A stretch of DNA of 64,000 nucleotides from Thermohalobaculum sp039184865 (lineage in GTDB: Bacteria; Pseudomonadota; Alphaproteobacteria; Rhodobacterales; Rhodobacteraceae), in assembly GCA_039184865.1 (NCBI GenBank), contig JBCDAV010000021.1, forward strand, positions 22,773-86,772. Reading direction: 5' to 3'. The notes below the pieces were generated by a model, which had not been told where the DNA came from, made no database searches, and worked only from the letters and a program-made list of their open reading frames with translations. Position numbers and translations under genes: made by a program. This document shows, piece after piece, positions 46,317 through 55,379 of this stretch. The number at the start of each line of letters is the position of its first letter. The first letter of the stretch is position 1.

Positions 46317-47537
46317 ATGTACGACGTGGAAACCGTCCGTAAGGACTTTCCGATCCTGTCGACGAAAGTGAACGGGACGGATCTCGTCTATCTCGATAAT
46401 GGTGCCAGCGCGCAAAAACCGAAGGCGGTGATCGATAAGGTCACCGAGGTCTACGAGAGCGGCTACGCGAACGTGCACCGCGGCCTGCACTATCTCTCGA
46501 ACCACGCGACCGAGGCCTATGAAAGCGTGCGCGGCAAACTGGCCGACTTCCTCGGTGCTGCGAGCGAGAACGAGATCATCTTCGTCTCGAACGGGACGGA
46601 AGCGATGAACCTCGTGGCCTATGGCTGGGCGATGCCGCGCATCGAGCCCGGCGACGAGATCGTGCTGTCGGTCATGGAGCACCACGCGAACATCGTGCCG
46701 TGGCATTTCCTGCGCGAACGCTATGGCGCGGTGCTGAAGTGGATCGACGTCGACGTGAAGGGCGATCTCGATCCGCAGGCCGTCATTGATGCGATGGGTC
46801 CGAAAACGAAGATCCTCGCCCTGACGCACATGTCGAATGTTCTCGGTACCGTGGTCGATGTGACCTCGATCTGTGCGGCGGCGCGTGAGCGCGGCGTGGT
46901 GACGGTGATCGACGGCTGTCAGGGCGCCGTGCACATGCCGGTGAACGTCGCCGAGATCGGCTGCGACTTCTACGTGGTGACCGGGCACAAGCTTTATGGT
47001 CCGTCGGGGTCCGGGGCGCTCTACGCGCGGGCCGAGCGGCAGGCGGAAATGATCCCGTTCAAGGGCGGCGGCGACATGATCCGCACCGTCGCGAAGGACG
47101 AGATCGTCTACAACGACCCGCCGATGAAGTTCGAGGCGGGCACCCCGAACATCGCGCAGATGATCGGCCTTGGCACCGCGATCGACTATCTTCAGGATCT
47201 CGGCATGGAGAAGGTGGCGGCCCATGAAAAGGCGCTGCGGGACTATGCCCGCGAGCGACTGGACGGGCTCAATTGGCTCACCATGTACGGGACGTCAGAA
47301 ACAAAGGGCGCGATCTTTGCCTTCAATATCGAGGGCGGCGCGCATCCGCACGACATCTCGACCATTGTCGACCGCAAGGGCGTGGCGGTTCGTGCCGGAC
47401 ACCACTGCGCGCAGCCGCTGATGACGCATCTGGGCGTGAACGCGACGTGCCGGGCGTCCTTCGGACTCTACAACACGACGGAAGAGGTCGACAAACTGGT
47501 CGAGGCGCTCGAGCTCTGCCGCGAGCTGTTCGGGTAG
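46317..47537 (+). CDS. sufS: cysteine desulfurase SufS
   Basis: A 406-residue group II cysteine desulfurase. The PLP lysine is in VTGHKLYGPSGSGALYA, the persulfide Cys in VAVRAGHHCAQPLMTHLG, and the second conserved Cys in NATCRASFGLYNT. It supplies sulfur to SufB with SufE, which is not in the window. AGGAGG is six bases before ATG 46317. It ends in TAG and is convergent with the hydantoinase gene (one base between stops). Confidence 0.95.
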   Translation: MYDVETVRKDFPILSTKVNGTDLVYLDNGASAQKPKAVIDKVTEVYESGYANVHRGLHYLSNHATEAYESVRGKLADFLGAASENEIIFVSNGTEAMNLVAYGWAMPRIEPGDEIVLSVMEHHANIVPWHFLRERYGAVLKWIDVDVKGDLDPQAVIDAMGPKTKILALTHMSNVLGTVVDVTSICAAARERGVVTVIDGCQGAVHMPVNVAEIGCDFYVVTGHKLYGPSGSGALYARAERQAEMIPFKGGGDMIRTVAKDEIVYNDPPMKFEAGTPNIAQMIGLGTAIDYLQDLGMEKVAAHEKALRDYARERLDGLNWLTMYGTSETKGAIFAFNIEGGAHPHDISTIVDRKGVAVRAGHHCAQPLMTHLGVNATCRASFGLYNTTEEVDKLVEALELCRELFG

Positions 47538-47538
47538 G

Positions 47539-49536
47539 TCAGCTCGCCAGCCGTGGTCGTCCGGTGGCGGTCGCGACCGCCTGCCCTTCGATGAACCGGG
47601 TCTGACCCTCGATCTCGGCTGATTTCTCGAACCAGTCGATCTGGACGTCGATCTCGGTCGCACCGGCAGCGCGCGCCTGATTGAGAATTGCGCTGCGCAG
47701 ACCCTCTGTCGCGCGATGGCGCGCCTCCGAGACGGTCGCTGCGGTCTGCGGCTCCTCGGCCAGATGTATCTGGAAGCGCCCGTCCGCCGGTTGCGTGACG
47801 GTCACCTCGCGCACGAGACGCACTCGGCCGACAACCGCGCCGACCGCATTCGCGACGTCAGCATCATCGGGGATCACAGGTTCGGTGTCGAGCATCGCGG
47901 CGATGTCGGGATAGTAGGCAGATGCCGATGCACCAAGCCCAACGAGCGGCAGGGCCAATCCGAGCGAGATCCGTGCTGCCCCGGAGTGTCCGGCCAACGC
48001 AGCCTTTGCCAATGCCGTCGAACTCGGGGCGGCCTGCTCGACCCCATCGTTGGCGATGGCCGCATCGAACAGCACCTCAGCCGAACGCCGGATGAGCCGC
48101 GCCCGGACGATCTCTGCAAAAGCAATTGAGGACTTGGCGACGGGCGTGCCACGCGCCGTGCTCTGGCGGGCCATCAGGTCGGCGGCGAGCTTTGCTGCAT
48201 CGCCGTGCCACGCATCGAGACTGCCCAGAACGTGTGCCGCGTCCGAAGGCGTGAATGCGCCGATCCGCAACAACCCGCGCCGGACGAGGCGCTGGACGGC
48301 GCTGCTGTGCATGCGTGTCCGGATCACCTGCGAGACGGGTACCGGATGCGCCGGAACCGCGTCATACACTTTCTGATCGATGTCCTTGAGTTCCGACGCC
48401 GCGATCGCCGGGTTCCTGATCAGGAAGCGCGCATCGTTGGCGTTGGGCATCACGCGGCCGGCCTGTTCGCGCAGCATGTCGACGACTTGGGGATGCTCTT
48501 TGGCCAGCAGGCTGATCGGGATCGCCCGCTGCGGACCGAGCAGAACGCCCTGAGCCCGGTGGCTGTCATCGACCCGGACCTCGCTGTCACCGCCCAGGCC
48601 GTGGGTCACCATGTCGACGGCCTCGACCATCGTCTGATGATCGCCGACGCGCGCGCCGCCGGGGCTGAGCGCCGGCTGACCGTTGCGCAGGATGGCAATG
48701 TCCGTCGTCGTCCCGCCGATATCCGAGACCACCGCATCGGCGCATCCGGTAAGATAGGCTGCTCCGACAAGGCTTGCCGCAGGGCCCGAGAGGATTGTCT
48801 CGATCGGCCGCGACCGGGCAAACTCCGATGACACGAGCGAGCCGTCCCCGCGCACGATCATGATCGGTGCGGACACGCCGCGCGCGGTCACTATGCGCTG
48901 CACAGCGGCGATCAGATCGGAGATCATGCCGATCAGCCGGGCGTTCAGAACGGCGGTCACGGCGCGCTTTGGCCCGCCGAGCGCCGATGCCAGTTCATGT
49001 CCGCAGGTCACAGGCACGTCGGATTGATCGAGGATCATGTCTCGGACTGCGTTCTCGTCCACGGGATCGCGCGTCCCGAAATGGGCGACGACCGCGTAGC
49101 CCTGAACCGCACCGGCGGTCTCGTCGATGATCCCCCGGACGGCATCGCGATCCAGCGCAGCCTGCCGGTCGCCGGTGGCCGAGTGACCGCCCGCCACGAA
49201 CCGGACCGGATCGCTTCCGATCGCGTCTCGCAGACCGCCGCGCTCGAGCGCGCCCTCGTCGAACCCGATCAGGATCAGGCAGACCCGCCCGCCATGGCCC
49301 TCAACCAGGGCATTCGTGGCCAGCGTGGTGGAGATCGACACCAGTGCGATCTCATCGGCGGCAACATCGCCGGCGAGAACCGCGTCGACGGCCCCGCCGA
49401 TCCCGATGGAAAGATCGTGCTTCGTCGTCAGGGCCTTGGCTTTCGCGAGCACGCCGGTCCCGTCGGCGTCCTCGTCCAGCACCACAGCGTCGGTGTAGGT
49501 TCCGCCCGTATCGATACCCAGAAGACGCGCCACCAT
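47539..49536 (-). CDS. hydantoinase/oxoprolinase (HyuA) family protein
   Basis: A 665-residue ATP-dependent amidohydrolase family protein of the HyuA/5-oxoprolinase group. The N-terminal ASKHA-type phosphate loop LGIDTGGTYTDAVVLDE, the mid motif SDIGGTTTDIAIL and GPAASLVGAAYLTG are intact. The family hydrolyses hydantoins or 5-oxoproline, usually with a HyuB partner, which is absent here, so the substrate is uncertain. GGGAGGAA precedes the start. Its own promoter is presumably after the VWA terminator. Confidence 0.87.
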   Translation of the reverse strand: MVARLLGIDTGGTYTDAVVLDEDADGTGVLAKAKALTTKHDLSIGIGGAVDAVLAGDVAADEIALVSISTTLATNALVEGHGGRVCLILIGFDEGALERGGLRDAIGSDPVRFVAGGHSATGDRQAALDRDAVRGIIDETAGAVQGYAVVAHFGTRDPVDENAVRDMILDQSDVPVTCGHELASALGGPKRAVTAVLNARLIGMISDLIAAVQRIVTARGVSAPIMIVRGDGSLVSSEFARSRPIETILSGPAASLVGAAYLTGCADAVVSDIGGTTTDIAILRNGQPALSPGGARVGDHQTMVEAVDMVTHGLGGDSEVRVDDSHRAQGVLLGPQRAIPISLLAKEHPQVVDMLREQAGRVMPNANDARFLIRNPAIAASELKDIDQKVYDAVPAHPVPVSQVIRTRMHSSAVQRLVRRGLLRIGAFTPSDAAHVLGSLDAWHGDAAKLAADLMARQSTARGTPVAKSSIAFAEIVRARLIRRSAEVLFDAAIANDGVEQAAPSSTALAKAALAGHSGAARISLGLALPLVGLGASASAYYPDIAAMLDTEPVIPDDADVANAVGAVVGRVRLVREVTVTQPADGRFQIHLAEEPQTAATVSEARHRATEGLRSAILNQARAAGATEIDVQIDWFEKSAEIEGQTRFIEGQAVATATGRPRLAS

Positions 49537-49548
49537 TTCCTCCCGACG

Positions 49549-49583
49549 AAAAACGACGGGCCGTCATGCGGCCCGCCCGTCGT
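49549..49583 (-). terminator. terminator of the sigma factor-VWA operon (minus strand)
   Basis: On the minus strand a 9-bp stem ACGACGGGC/GCCCGTCGT (arms at 49583-49575 and 49561-49553 on the forward coordinates) is followed by a run of T. It lies 20 bases after the VWA stop and just before the HyuA ribosome-binding site. Confidence 0.8.
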
Positions 49584-49602
49584 CGCGTCAAGAGGGATCG
49601 GC

Positions 49603-51840
49603 CTAGGGGCGTCGCGCCGGCAGGGCCGCCGCCGATTTTGCCAACCGGACAAGGTTAACGAACTCGGCGCGATAGCCGTAGGGATCGGAGCCTTTCGCGC
49701 CGTTCGCGAGGTCGATGACGTCGTCGTAATCGAACGCGCCGGTATAGCGCCCGCCGCGCAGGAGCTGGCCGAAGGCGGCCACGGCGCTGGCAAAGCGCGC
49801 CTCGGCACCGGGCGCCGCCTCGTCGGCCACGGTGATCGGGCGCTCGATCAGCTTGCTCGTATCGCCGTCCGGTGCCTTGTAGCGCATCTTCAGGTACCCG
49901 TACTCATTGGCAGGACCGTCCGCCGGTGCTTCGGTCCGGTAGCGCAACGGATCGACACGTCCACCTTCGGACCCGGCGGGCGTAATCTCGTAGAGCGCGG
50001 TGACCGTGTGGCCCGAGCCGATCTCGCCCGCGTCGACGCGGTCGTTGTTGAAGTCCTCGCGGTTCAGAAGCCGGGTTTCGTAGCCGATCAGGCGGTACTC
50101 GGAGACGGTTGCCGGGTTGAACTCGATCTGGATCTTCACATCCTTGGCGATCGGGAAGAGGGTCGAGCCCGCTTCTTCGACCAGCACCTTTCGCGCCTCG
50201 TTCAGCGTGTCGATGTAGGCGGCGATCCCGTTGCCGTTCTGGGCGAGGATCTGCATGAGCTGATCGTTGTAGTTGCCGCGACCGAAACCGAGGACGGACA
50301 GGAAGACGCCGGTCTCGCGCTTGCGCTCGACGAAGTCCTGAAGCTGCTCGGGATCGGTGATCCCGACGTTGAAGTCGCCATCCGTCGCCAGGATCACGCG
50401 GTTGACGCCGTCCTTCTCGAAACTCTGTTCGGCAAGGCGATAGGCCTGCCGGATGCCCTCGCCGCCAGCCGTCGATCCACCGGCATTGAGACGATCGAGC
50501 GCGGCCAGAATCGCCGACTGATCGGAGGCTTTTGTCGGCTCCAGAACCGTTCCGGCCGACCCGGCATAGGTCACGATCGAGACGGTGTCCTCCGGGTCGA
50601 GCGCCTGCACGAGCATCCGGAACGCGTTCTTCAGGAGCGGCAGCTTGTTGGGCTGGTTCATCGAACCGGACGTATCGAGCAGGAAGACTAGGTTCGACCG
50701 TGGTTTCTCGGCGTTCGGGATCTCGTATCCCTTGATGCCGATGCGGACGAGTTTCGTCGCGTCGTTCCACGGGGTCGGCATCACCGCGACATGGCTTGCG
50801 AAGGGTGCAGCACTGTCGCTGGGCGGCGCGTAGTCGTAGGGGAAATAGTTGATCAGTTCCTCGACACGAACCGCATCCTTCGGAGGCAACACCCCACCCA
50901 TCAGAGATCCGCGCATGAAGGCGTAGGACGCAGTGTCGACGTCGATCGAGAAGGTCGATACCGGTTCTTCCGTTGTGAGCTTGATCCGGTTCGGTTCGGT
51001 ATCCTCGAACCGGTCGCGCCCTTCCTCCTGCGGCTGCACGATCAAGCCGTCGGCTACCGCGGACTGTGAAGCTTCCCGGCGTTCCGAGCTGCCGATCGAC
51101 GGCGTAATCAATGCAAGGCCTCCCCCCCCCGACTGACATGCCGCTGCGCTGCCCGTGCACCCGGCGACGGCTCCGGCGCGCCCAATTTTGCTGTCCGGCC
51201 CGATTTTCACACCACGAGCTCTCATTTTTCTCGGCAGCAGAATGAAGTCCTCTACGGCCGCTTCGGCAGCCTCGCTCGACGGCGATGCCGGAAGCGCGGC
51301 GTTCGGCACCGGTATGCGCGCCGATGGCATGGATTCCGAACCCCCCTCTGAAAGCTGCAGAGGCCTGAACGGATCGACGAGCGTGCTTTCTGCCGGTTCG
51401 TGAGACAATTCAAACTGCAGCGTGCTGTTTGCAGACGGCGCCAACAGGGACTCGGATGCGCCCGAGTTAAGGGCCTCGAGATCGTTGACCTGACCCACGC
51501 TGGTCCCGGAGCTATCGAAGTCATTTAAACCTTGCTGATACTGGGTGTGAAAGACACCCAGCGCGAGCACCAGTGCGGCCATGGATGCGGACCCCATCAT
51601 CAAAGTTCGCGTCGAGAAAAGTTCGAGAGTCATCAGTCGTCTCCACAAGCTGACAAGGCCTGATTGCCTGTGGGTACGACGCGACGCGTCCGCGCTTTCT
51701 TGGACTGCGATGAATTTTTCCGGTTGCGAAGCTTCAAACGATGCAAGCGCCGCCTCGACAGCGCGGGTCTTAGAGGTCAACGAAGGACGCTCCGGCGGAT
51801 GCTCGGACAACAGGGCCTGGAGTTCGTCGCGATCGGTCAT
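49603..51840 (-). CDS. membrane-anchored von Willebrand-type protein with cytoplasmic N-terminus (YfbK-like)
   Basis: A 745-residue protein. Residues 1-79 are cytoplasmic, charged and reminiscent of an anti-sigma factor. A single membrane helix follows (MMGSASMAALVLALGVF, about 81-99). Then comes a low-complexity periplasmic region, the YfbK-type start EEPVSTFSIDVDTASYA, and a VWA domain with MIDAS FLLDTSGSMNQPN. The C-terminus resembles DUF3520. It starts at ATG 51840, four bases overlapping the sigma factor stop. A run of nine G on the coding strand (51122-51130, encoding Gly-Gly-Gly-Gly) is a slippage-prone site. It stops at TAG. Confidence 0.82.
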   Translation of the reverse strand: MTDRDELQALLSEHPPERPSLTSKTRAVEAALASFEASQPEKFIAVQESADASRRTHRQSGLVSLWRRLMTLELFSTRTLMMGSASMAALVLALGVFHTQYQQGLNDFDSSGTSVGQVNDLEALNSGASESLLAPSANSTLQFELSHEPAESTLVDPFRPLQLSEGGSESMPSARIPVPNAALPASPSSEAAEAAVEDFILLPRKMRARGVKIGPDSKIGRAGAVAGCTGSAAACQSGGGGLALITPSIGSSERREASQSAVADGLIVQPQEEGRDRFEDTEPNRIKLTTEEPVSTFSIDVDTASYAFMRGSLMGGVLPPKDAVRVEELINYFPYDYAPPSDSAAPFASHVAVMPTPWNDATKLVRIGIKGYEIPNAEKPRSNLVFLLDTSGSMNQPNKLPLLKNAFRMLVQALDPEDTVSIVTYAGSAGTVLEPTKASDQSAILAALDRLNAGGSTAGGEGIRQAYRLAEQSFEKDGVNRVILATDGDFNVGITDPEQLQDFVERKRETGVFLSVLGFGRGNYNDQLMQILAQNGNGIAAYIDTLNEARKVLVEEAGSTLFPIAKDVKIQIEFNPATVSEYRLIGYETRLLNREDFNNDRVDAGEIGSGHTVTALYEITPAGSEGGRVDPLRYRTEAPADGPANEYGYLKMRYKAPDGDTSKLIERPITVADEAAPGAEARFASAVAAFGQLLRGGRYTGAFDYDDVIDLANGAKGSDPYGYRAEFVNLVRLAKSAAALPARRP

Positions 51841-52385
51841 GCCAGCGATCCCTCCTCTGCTGCGATCACCTTGAGTTTCTTGCGCAGCTCCGAGAGCCGC
51901 CACGATACGGTGCCTTCCGAGAGGCCGAGGATTTCGGCCGTCTCGGCATGGCTGAGACCTTCATCGAGCACCAGGACCGCGGTCTCGCGCAGATCGGGCG
52001 CCAGTTGCTGTATGGCAAGGCGCAGCCATTCCGCCCTGCCCTTGCGCGACGCGTCGGCGCCGCGATGCAGCGCGTCTAATTCCGCAAAGCCGTCATGGGC
52101 TTGCGAGCGCGTCTTGTCACGGCGCATCCGGTCCCGCGCCGCGTTCAGAACGACCTGATAGAGCCACGTCGTGAAGCGCGCATCGCCGCGATAGGAGCCG
52201 ATCTTGCGTCCCAGCGACACGCAAACGTCCTGGGCCAGATCCTCGCAATCTGGCGGACCGCCCACGAAGCGCCAGGCGAGCGCGTGGATGCGGCCATAAT
52301 GGCGCTCGACGAGCCGCGAAAAGGCGGCCCGGTCTCCCTGGGCTGCGTCCATGGCCAGCCGGTGATCCTCGGTCTCGTCCAGCAT
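51837..52385 (-). CDS. ECF sigma factor
   Basis: A 182-residue group IV sigma factor. Region 2 (about residues 22-90, GRIHALAWRFVGGPPDCEDLAQDVCV) and region 4 (about 125-178, LAPDLRETAVLVLDEGLSHAETAEILGLSEG split by a helix-turn-helix) are clear; region 3 is missing, as in ECF factors. It overlaps the next gene by ATGA. That gene encodes a membrane VWA protein with a cytoplasmic tail, so this is a likely sigma/anti-sigma pair. The signal sensed is unknown. Confidence 0.9.
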   Translation of the reverse strand: MLDETEDHRLAMDAAQGDRAAFSRLVERHYGRIHALAWRFVGGPPDCEDLAQDVCVSLGRKIGSYRGDARFTTWLYQVVLNAARDRMRRDKTRSQAHDGFAELDALHRGADASRKGRAEWLRLAIQQLAPDLRETAVLVLDEGLSHAETAEILGLSEGTVSWRLSELRKKLKVIAAEEGSLA

Positions 52386-52649
52386 TCGAACAGTATGACG
52401 CGTTTCGCGTGCGAATTCTTGGCCGTACGATCAAAAAAGTTTCGCACAATGATTCTCGGGCGTTCAGAGGCCTCGCGCCGACGATCAAGGCACATCGACT
52501 TGATACCGCAATCGTATGCCTATTCCGCCGCGATTGTGTGCGTTAGACGCCAACGCAGAGTCGACGTCCCGCCGCCCGATGCCGATCATGCATTTTCTCA
52601 CATCCGGGCCGTGGCGTCCGAAAACACGCTTTAGGCGCCCGGGCGATCG
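52386..52649. other. intergenic region before the sigma factor
   Basis: No gene recognised. AT-richer than the neighbours; presumably holds the (auto)regulated promoter of the sigma factor operon on the minus strand, but boxes cannot be assigned. Confidence 0.4.
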
Positions 52650-52943
52650 CTACATGACCGTCGCGAAAACGCCCGTTCCAAAACAAACGAACATTGCAAT
52701 CGCCAAGTAGCGTCTAACGTCACGTTCAAGCTGCGCCTCGGTCCGGATATGATGACGTTGAGGACGCAGATCACCCCTCATTGCCAGGTACAGTCCGAAG
52801 ACCAAGTCAAAGCCCAAGGGTTTCGAACCTGATTGCCCGGGAAACAAGAAACGCCACGCCCCAGCATACGCGAACAAGATGCCAACGGTGAAAAAGACCG
52901 TACTGCCTGCTTCAGGTTCTTGCCTACGGTCGTACGGTTCCAT
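52650..52943 (-). CDS. 97-residue membrane protein of unknown function
   Basis: A 97-residue protein with three hydrophobic segments (TVFFTVGILFAYAGAWRFLF, LGFDLVFGLYLAM, YLAIAMFVCFGTGVFATVM) and a charged loop. The start ATG 52943 overlaps the end of proA by 20 bases and has GGGGA just before it. The longer frame (to 53057) runs inside proA and is not convincing. No family recognised. Confidence 0.55.
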   Translation of the reverse strand: MEPYDRRQEPEAGSTVFFTVGILFAYAGAWRFLFPGQSGSKPLGFDLVFGLYLAMRGDLRPQRHHIRTEAQLERDVRRYLAIAMFVCFGTGVFATVM

Positions 52944-54204
52944 TCCCCGTGACCAGATACTTGAAGCTGGTGAGTTGCTCGGCGCCGACCGGGCCGCGCG
53001 CATGCATCTTTCCCGTGGCGATGCCGATCTCGGCGCCCATGCCGAACTCGCCGCCATCGGCGAACTGGGTCGAGGCGTTGCGCATCAGGATCGCGCTGTC
53101 GAGCCGTTCGAAGAAGTGTCCGGCGATCCCGTCGCTTTCGGTCAGGATCGACTCGGTATGGTTTGAGCCGTACTGCCGGATGTGCGCGATCGCTTCATCG
53201 ACGTCATCGACCACCCGCGCGGCGATGTCCATCGCGAGGTATTCGCGGCCCCAGTCCTCTCCGGTCGCCGGGACGACGCGTTCGTCCATCGCCTGAACCT
53301 CGGCACAACCGTGGACGGTGACGCCCGCCTTGATCAGATCCTTGACCAAGGTGGCGCCCAACCCGTGCGCGATTGCCCGGTGGATCAACAAGCACTCGGC
53401 CGCACCGCAGATCCCCGTGCGCCGCGTCTTTGCGTTCAACACGACCGCCCGCGCCTTCCGGTCATCGGCCGAGCGGTCCACGAAGATGTGGCAGATGCCT
53501 TCGAGATGGGCGAAGACCGGCACACGGGCCTCGGCCTGGACCAGACCGACCAGACCTTTGCCGCCGCGCGGTACGATCACGTCGATGTGCTGCGTCATGC
53601 GCAGCATCTCGGCGACGGCGGCACGGTCGCGCGTCGGCACGCGCTGGATCGCGTATTCCGTCAGGTTTGCAGCGCGCAGACCGTCCTGCAGGCATTCGAG
53701 GATCACGCCGGAGGAATGGAAGCTCTCCGACCCGCCGCGCAGGATCGCCGCGTTCCCGGATTTCAGGCAGAGCCCGCCTGCATCCGCGGTGACGTTCGGG
53801 CGGCTTTCATAAATCACGCCGATCACGCCGAGGGGGGTGCGCACGCGCTGGATGTGAAGACCGGAAGGCATGTCCCACTCGGCCATAACGGCCCCGACGG
53901 GATCCGTCTGATCGGCCACGGTCAGCAATCCGCCCTGCATGGACCGGATTCGGTCGTCGGTCAGGAGCAGGCGGTCGAGCATGGCGTCGCTAAGGCCCTT
54001 CTCGCGCCCGAACTCAATGTCGAGCGCGTTGGCCTCGGCGATCTCGCGGCTGCGGTCCATGATCGCTTCACCCGCCGAGATCAGGGCTGCATGCTTGCGC
54101 GCTGGATCGGCATGCGCCAGATCCGCCGATGCCGCGCGGGCCCGCTGCCCGATCTCGGCCATCATGGTGGCGATGTCAGCACTGTCATCTACGCGCTTGT
54201 CCAT
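52924..54204 (-). CDS. proA: gamma-glutamyl phosphate reductase
   Basis: A 426-residue aldehyde-dehydrogenase-fold enzyme of proline synthesis: it reduces glutamyl-5-phosphate with NADPH to glutamate semialdehyde. The catalytic Cys is in RTGICGAAECLLIH and VIYESRPNVTADAGGLCLKS is the ProA signature. Its start overlaps the end of proB by 16 bases, so the two are coupled. It stops at TAG. Confidence 0.96.
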   Translation of the reverse strand: MDKRVDDSADIATMMAEIGQRARAASADLAHADPARKHAALISAGEAIMDRSREIAEANALDIEFGREKGLSDAMLDRLLLTDDRIRSMQGGLLTVADQTDPVGAVMAEWDMPSGLHIQRVRTPLGVIGVIYESRPNVTADAGGLCLKSGNAAILRGGSESFHSSGVILECLQDGLRAANLTEYAIQRVPTRDRAAVAEMLRMTQHIDVIVPRGGKGLVGLVQAEARVPVFAHLEGICHIFVDRSADDRKARAVVLNAKTRRTGICGAAECLLIHRAIAHGLGATLVKDLIKAGVTVHGCAEVQAMDERVVPATGEDWGREYLAMDIAARVVDDVDEAIAHIRQYGSNHTESILTESDGIAGHFFERLDSAILMRNASTQFADGGEFGMGAEIGIATGKMHARGPVGAEQLTSFKYLVTGNGTVRP

Positions 54205-55379
54205 CCATCCCTCCCGTCCTTGTGGGCATCCGTTCCCCAGATCACCATGTCGTCGCGATGCACCAGAGCTGCGCGCACAGGATAGCCGAGGATATCGCCG
54301 ATCCGGTCCGAGCGCACGCCCGCGATGGCCCGGGCATCGTCGGCATTGTAGCCGATCAGGGCCGAGGCGATCTTGGCGCCGACCGGGTCGAGGATCTCGA
54401 CCGGATCGCCGCGCTGGAAATCACCGTCGACCTGCCGAACGCCCGCGGCGAGCAATGACTTGCCGTTGCGCAGTGCGTTCACGGCCCCGGCATCGATGTG
54501 CACCCGGCCTCTGGACTTCATGCCCGCAATCCATCGTTTGCGCGCAGCGGTCGGTTCGGTCAGCGGCAAGAACCTCGTGGCACGGGCGCCGTCACGCAGG
54601 GCCGCCAGCGGGTTCAGTGTCTCGCCGCGCGTGACGATCATTGCGCAGCCCCCCTGCATGGCGATCTGCGCTGCCTGGAGCTTCGTCTTCATGCCACCCT
54701 TGGCACCCACGGTGCCGGTGCCGCCCGCCATCGCCTCGATCTCTGGCGTGATCTCGGTCACTTCGTCGATGTGTCTCGCTGACGTGTCATCGCGCGGGTT
54801 GGCCGTGTAGAGGCCGTCGATGTCCGAGAGAAGGACCAGCGTGTCGGCATCCGACATCAGCGCCACACGCGCGGCGAGCCTGTCATTGTCGCCGTACCGG
54901 ATCTCGTCCGTGGCGACGGTGTCGTTCTCGTTGACCACGGGCACGGCGCCGACATTCAACAGCGCCGCCAGCGTGGCGCGTCCGTTCAGATAGCGGCGGC
55001 GGCGTTCAGTGTCCTCGAGAGTCAGCAGCACCTGCGCCGCCATGATCCCGTGCGCCGACAGCGCCTGCTCCCAGGCCTGCACGAGGCGCGTCTGTCCGAT
55101 CGCCGCGGCGGCCTGCGACTGTTCAAGCGACAAAGCACCGGAGCCGAAGTCGAGGACGCGGCGGCCAAGCGCGATGGCACCCGATGAGACCACGACCACG
55201 TCGCGGCCTTCACGCCTGAGCGTGGCGATGTCCTGAGCCAGTGCTGCGAGCCAATCGCGCCGGAGCACGCCGTTTTCGGGATCGACCAGCAGCGCCGAGC
55301 CGATCTTGACCACCAGACGCCGCGCGACAGCCAGGCAGTCTTCGGTATCCGCTCCGGCGTTCTGCACTAGGGTGCCCAT
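54189..55379 (-). CDS. proB: glutamate 5-kinase
   Basis: A 396-residue amino-acid kinase with a C-terminal PUA domain (about residues 300-390). Kinase motifs: RLVVKIGSALLV, VVVVSSGAIALGRRVL and FGDNDRLAA-type ATP/substrate contacts (RYGDNDRLAARVALM). It phosphorylates glutamate, the first step of proline synthesis, and is normally feedback-inhibited by proline. The ATG at 55379 overlaps the end of obgE by 13 bases. Confidence 0.95.
   Translation of the reverse strand: MGTLVQNAGADTEDCLAVARRLVVKIGSALLVDPENGVLRRDWLAALAQDIATLRREGRDVVVVSSGAIALGRRVLDFGSGALSLEQSQAAAAIGQTRLVQAWEQALSAHGIMAAQVLLTLEDTERRRRYLNGRATLAALLNVGAVPVVNENDTVATDEIRYGDNDRLAARVALMSDADTLVLLSDIDGLYTANPRDDTSARHIDEVTEITPEIEAMAGGTGTVGAKGGMKTKLQAAQIAMQGGCAMIVTRGETLNPLAALRDGARATRFLPLTEPTAARKRWIAGMKSRGRVHIDAGAVNALRNGKSLLAAGVRQVDGDFQRGDPVEILDPVGAKIASALIGYNADDARAIAGVRSDRIGDILGYPVRAALVHRDDMVIWGTDAHKDGRDGWTSA

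Noticed and set aside
48997..50691. Plus-strand frame of 564 residues across hydantoinase and VWA genes
   Set aside because: It spans the intergenic terminator and two genes on the other strand; no coding motif.
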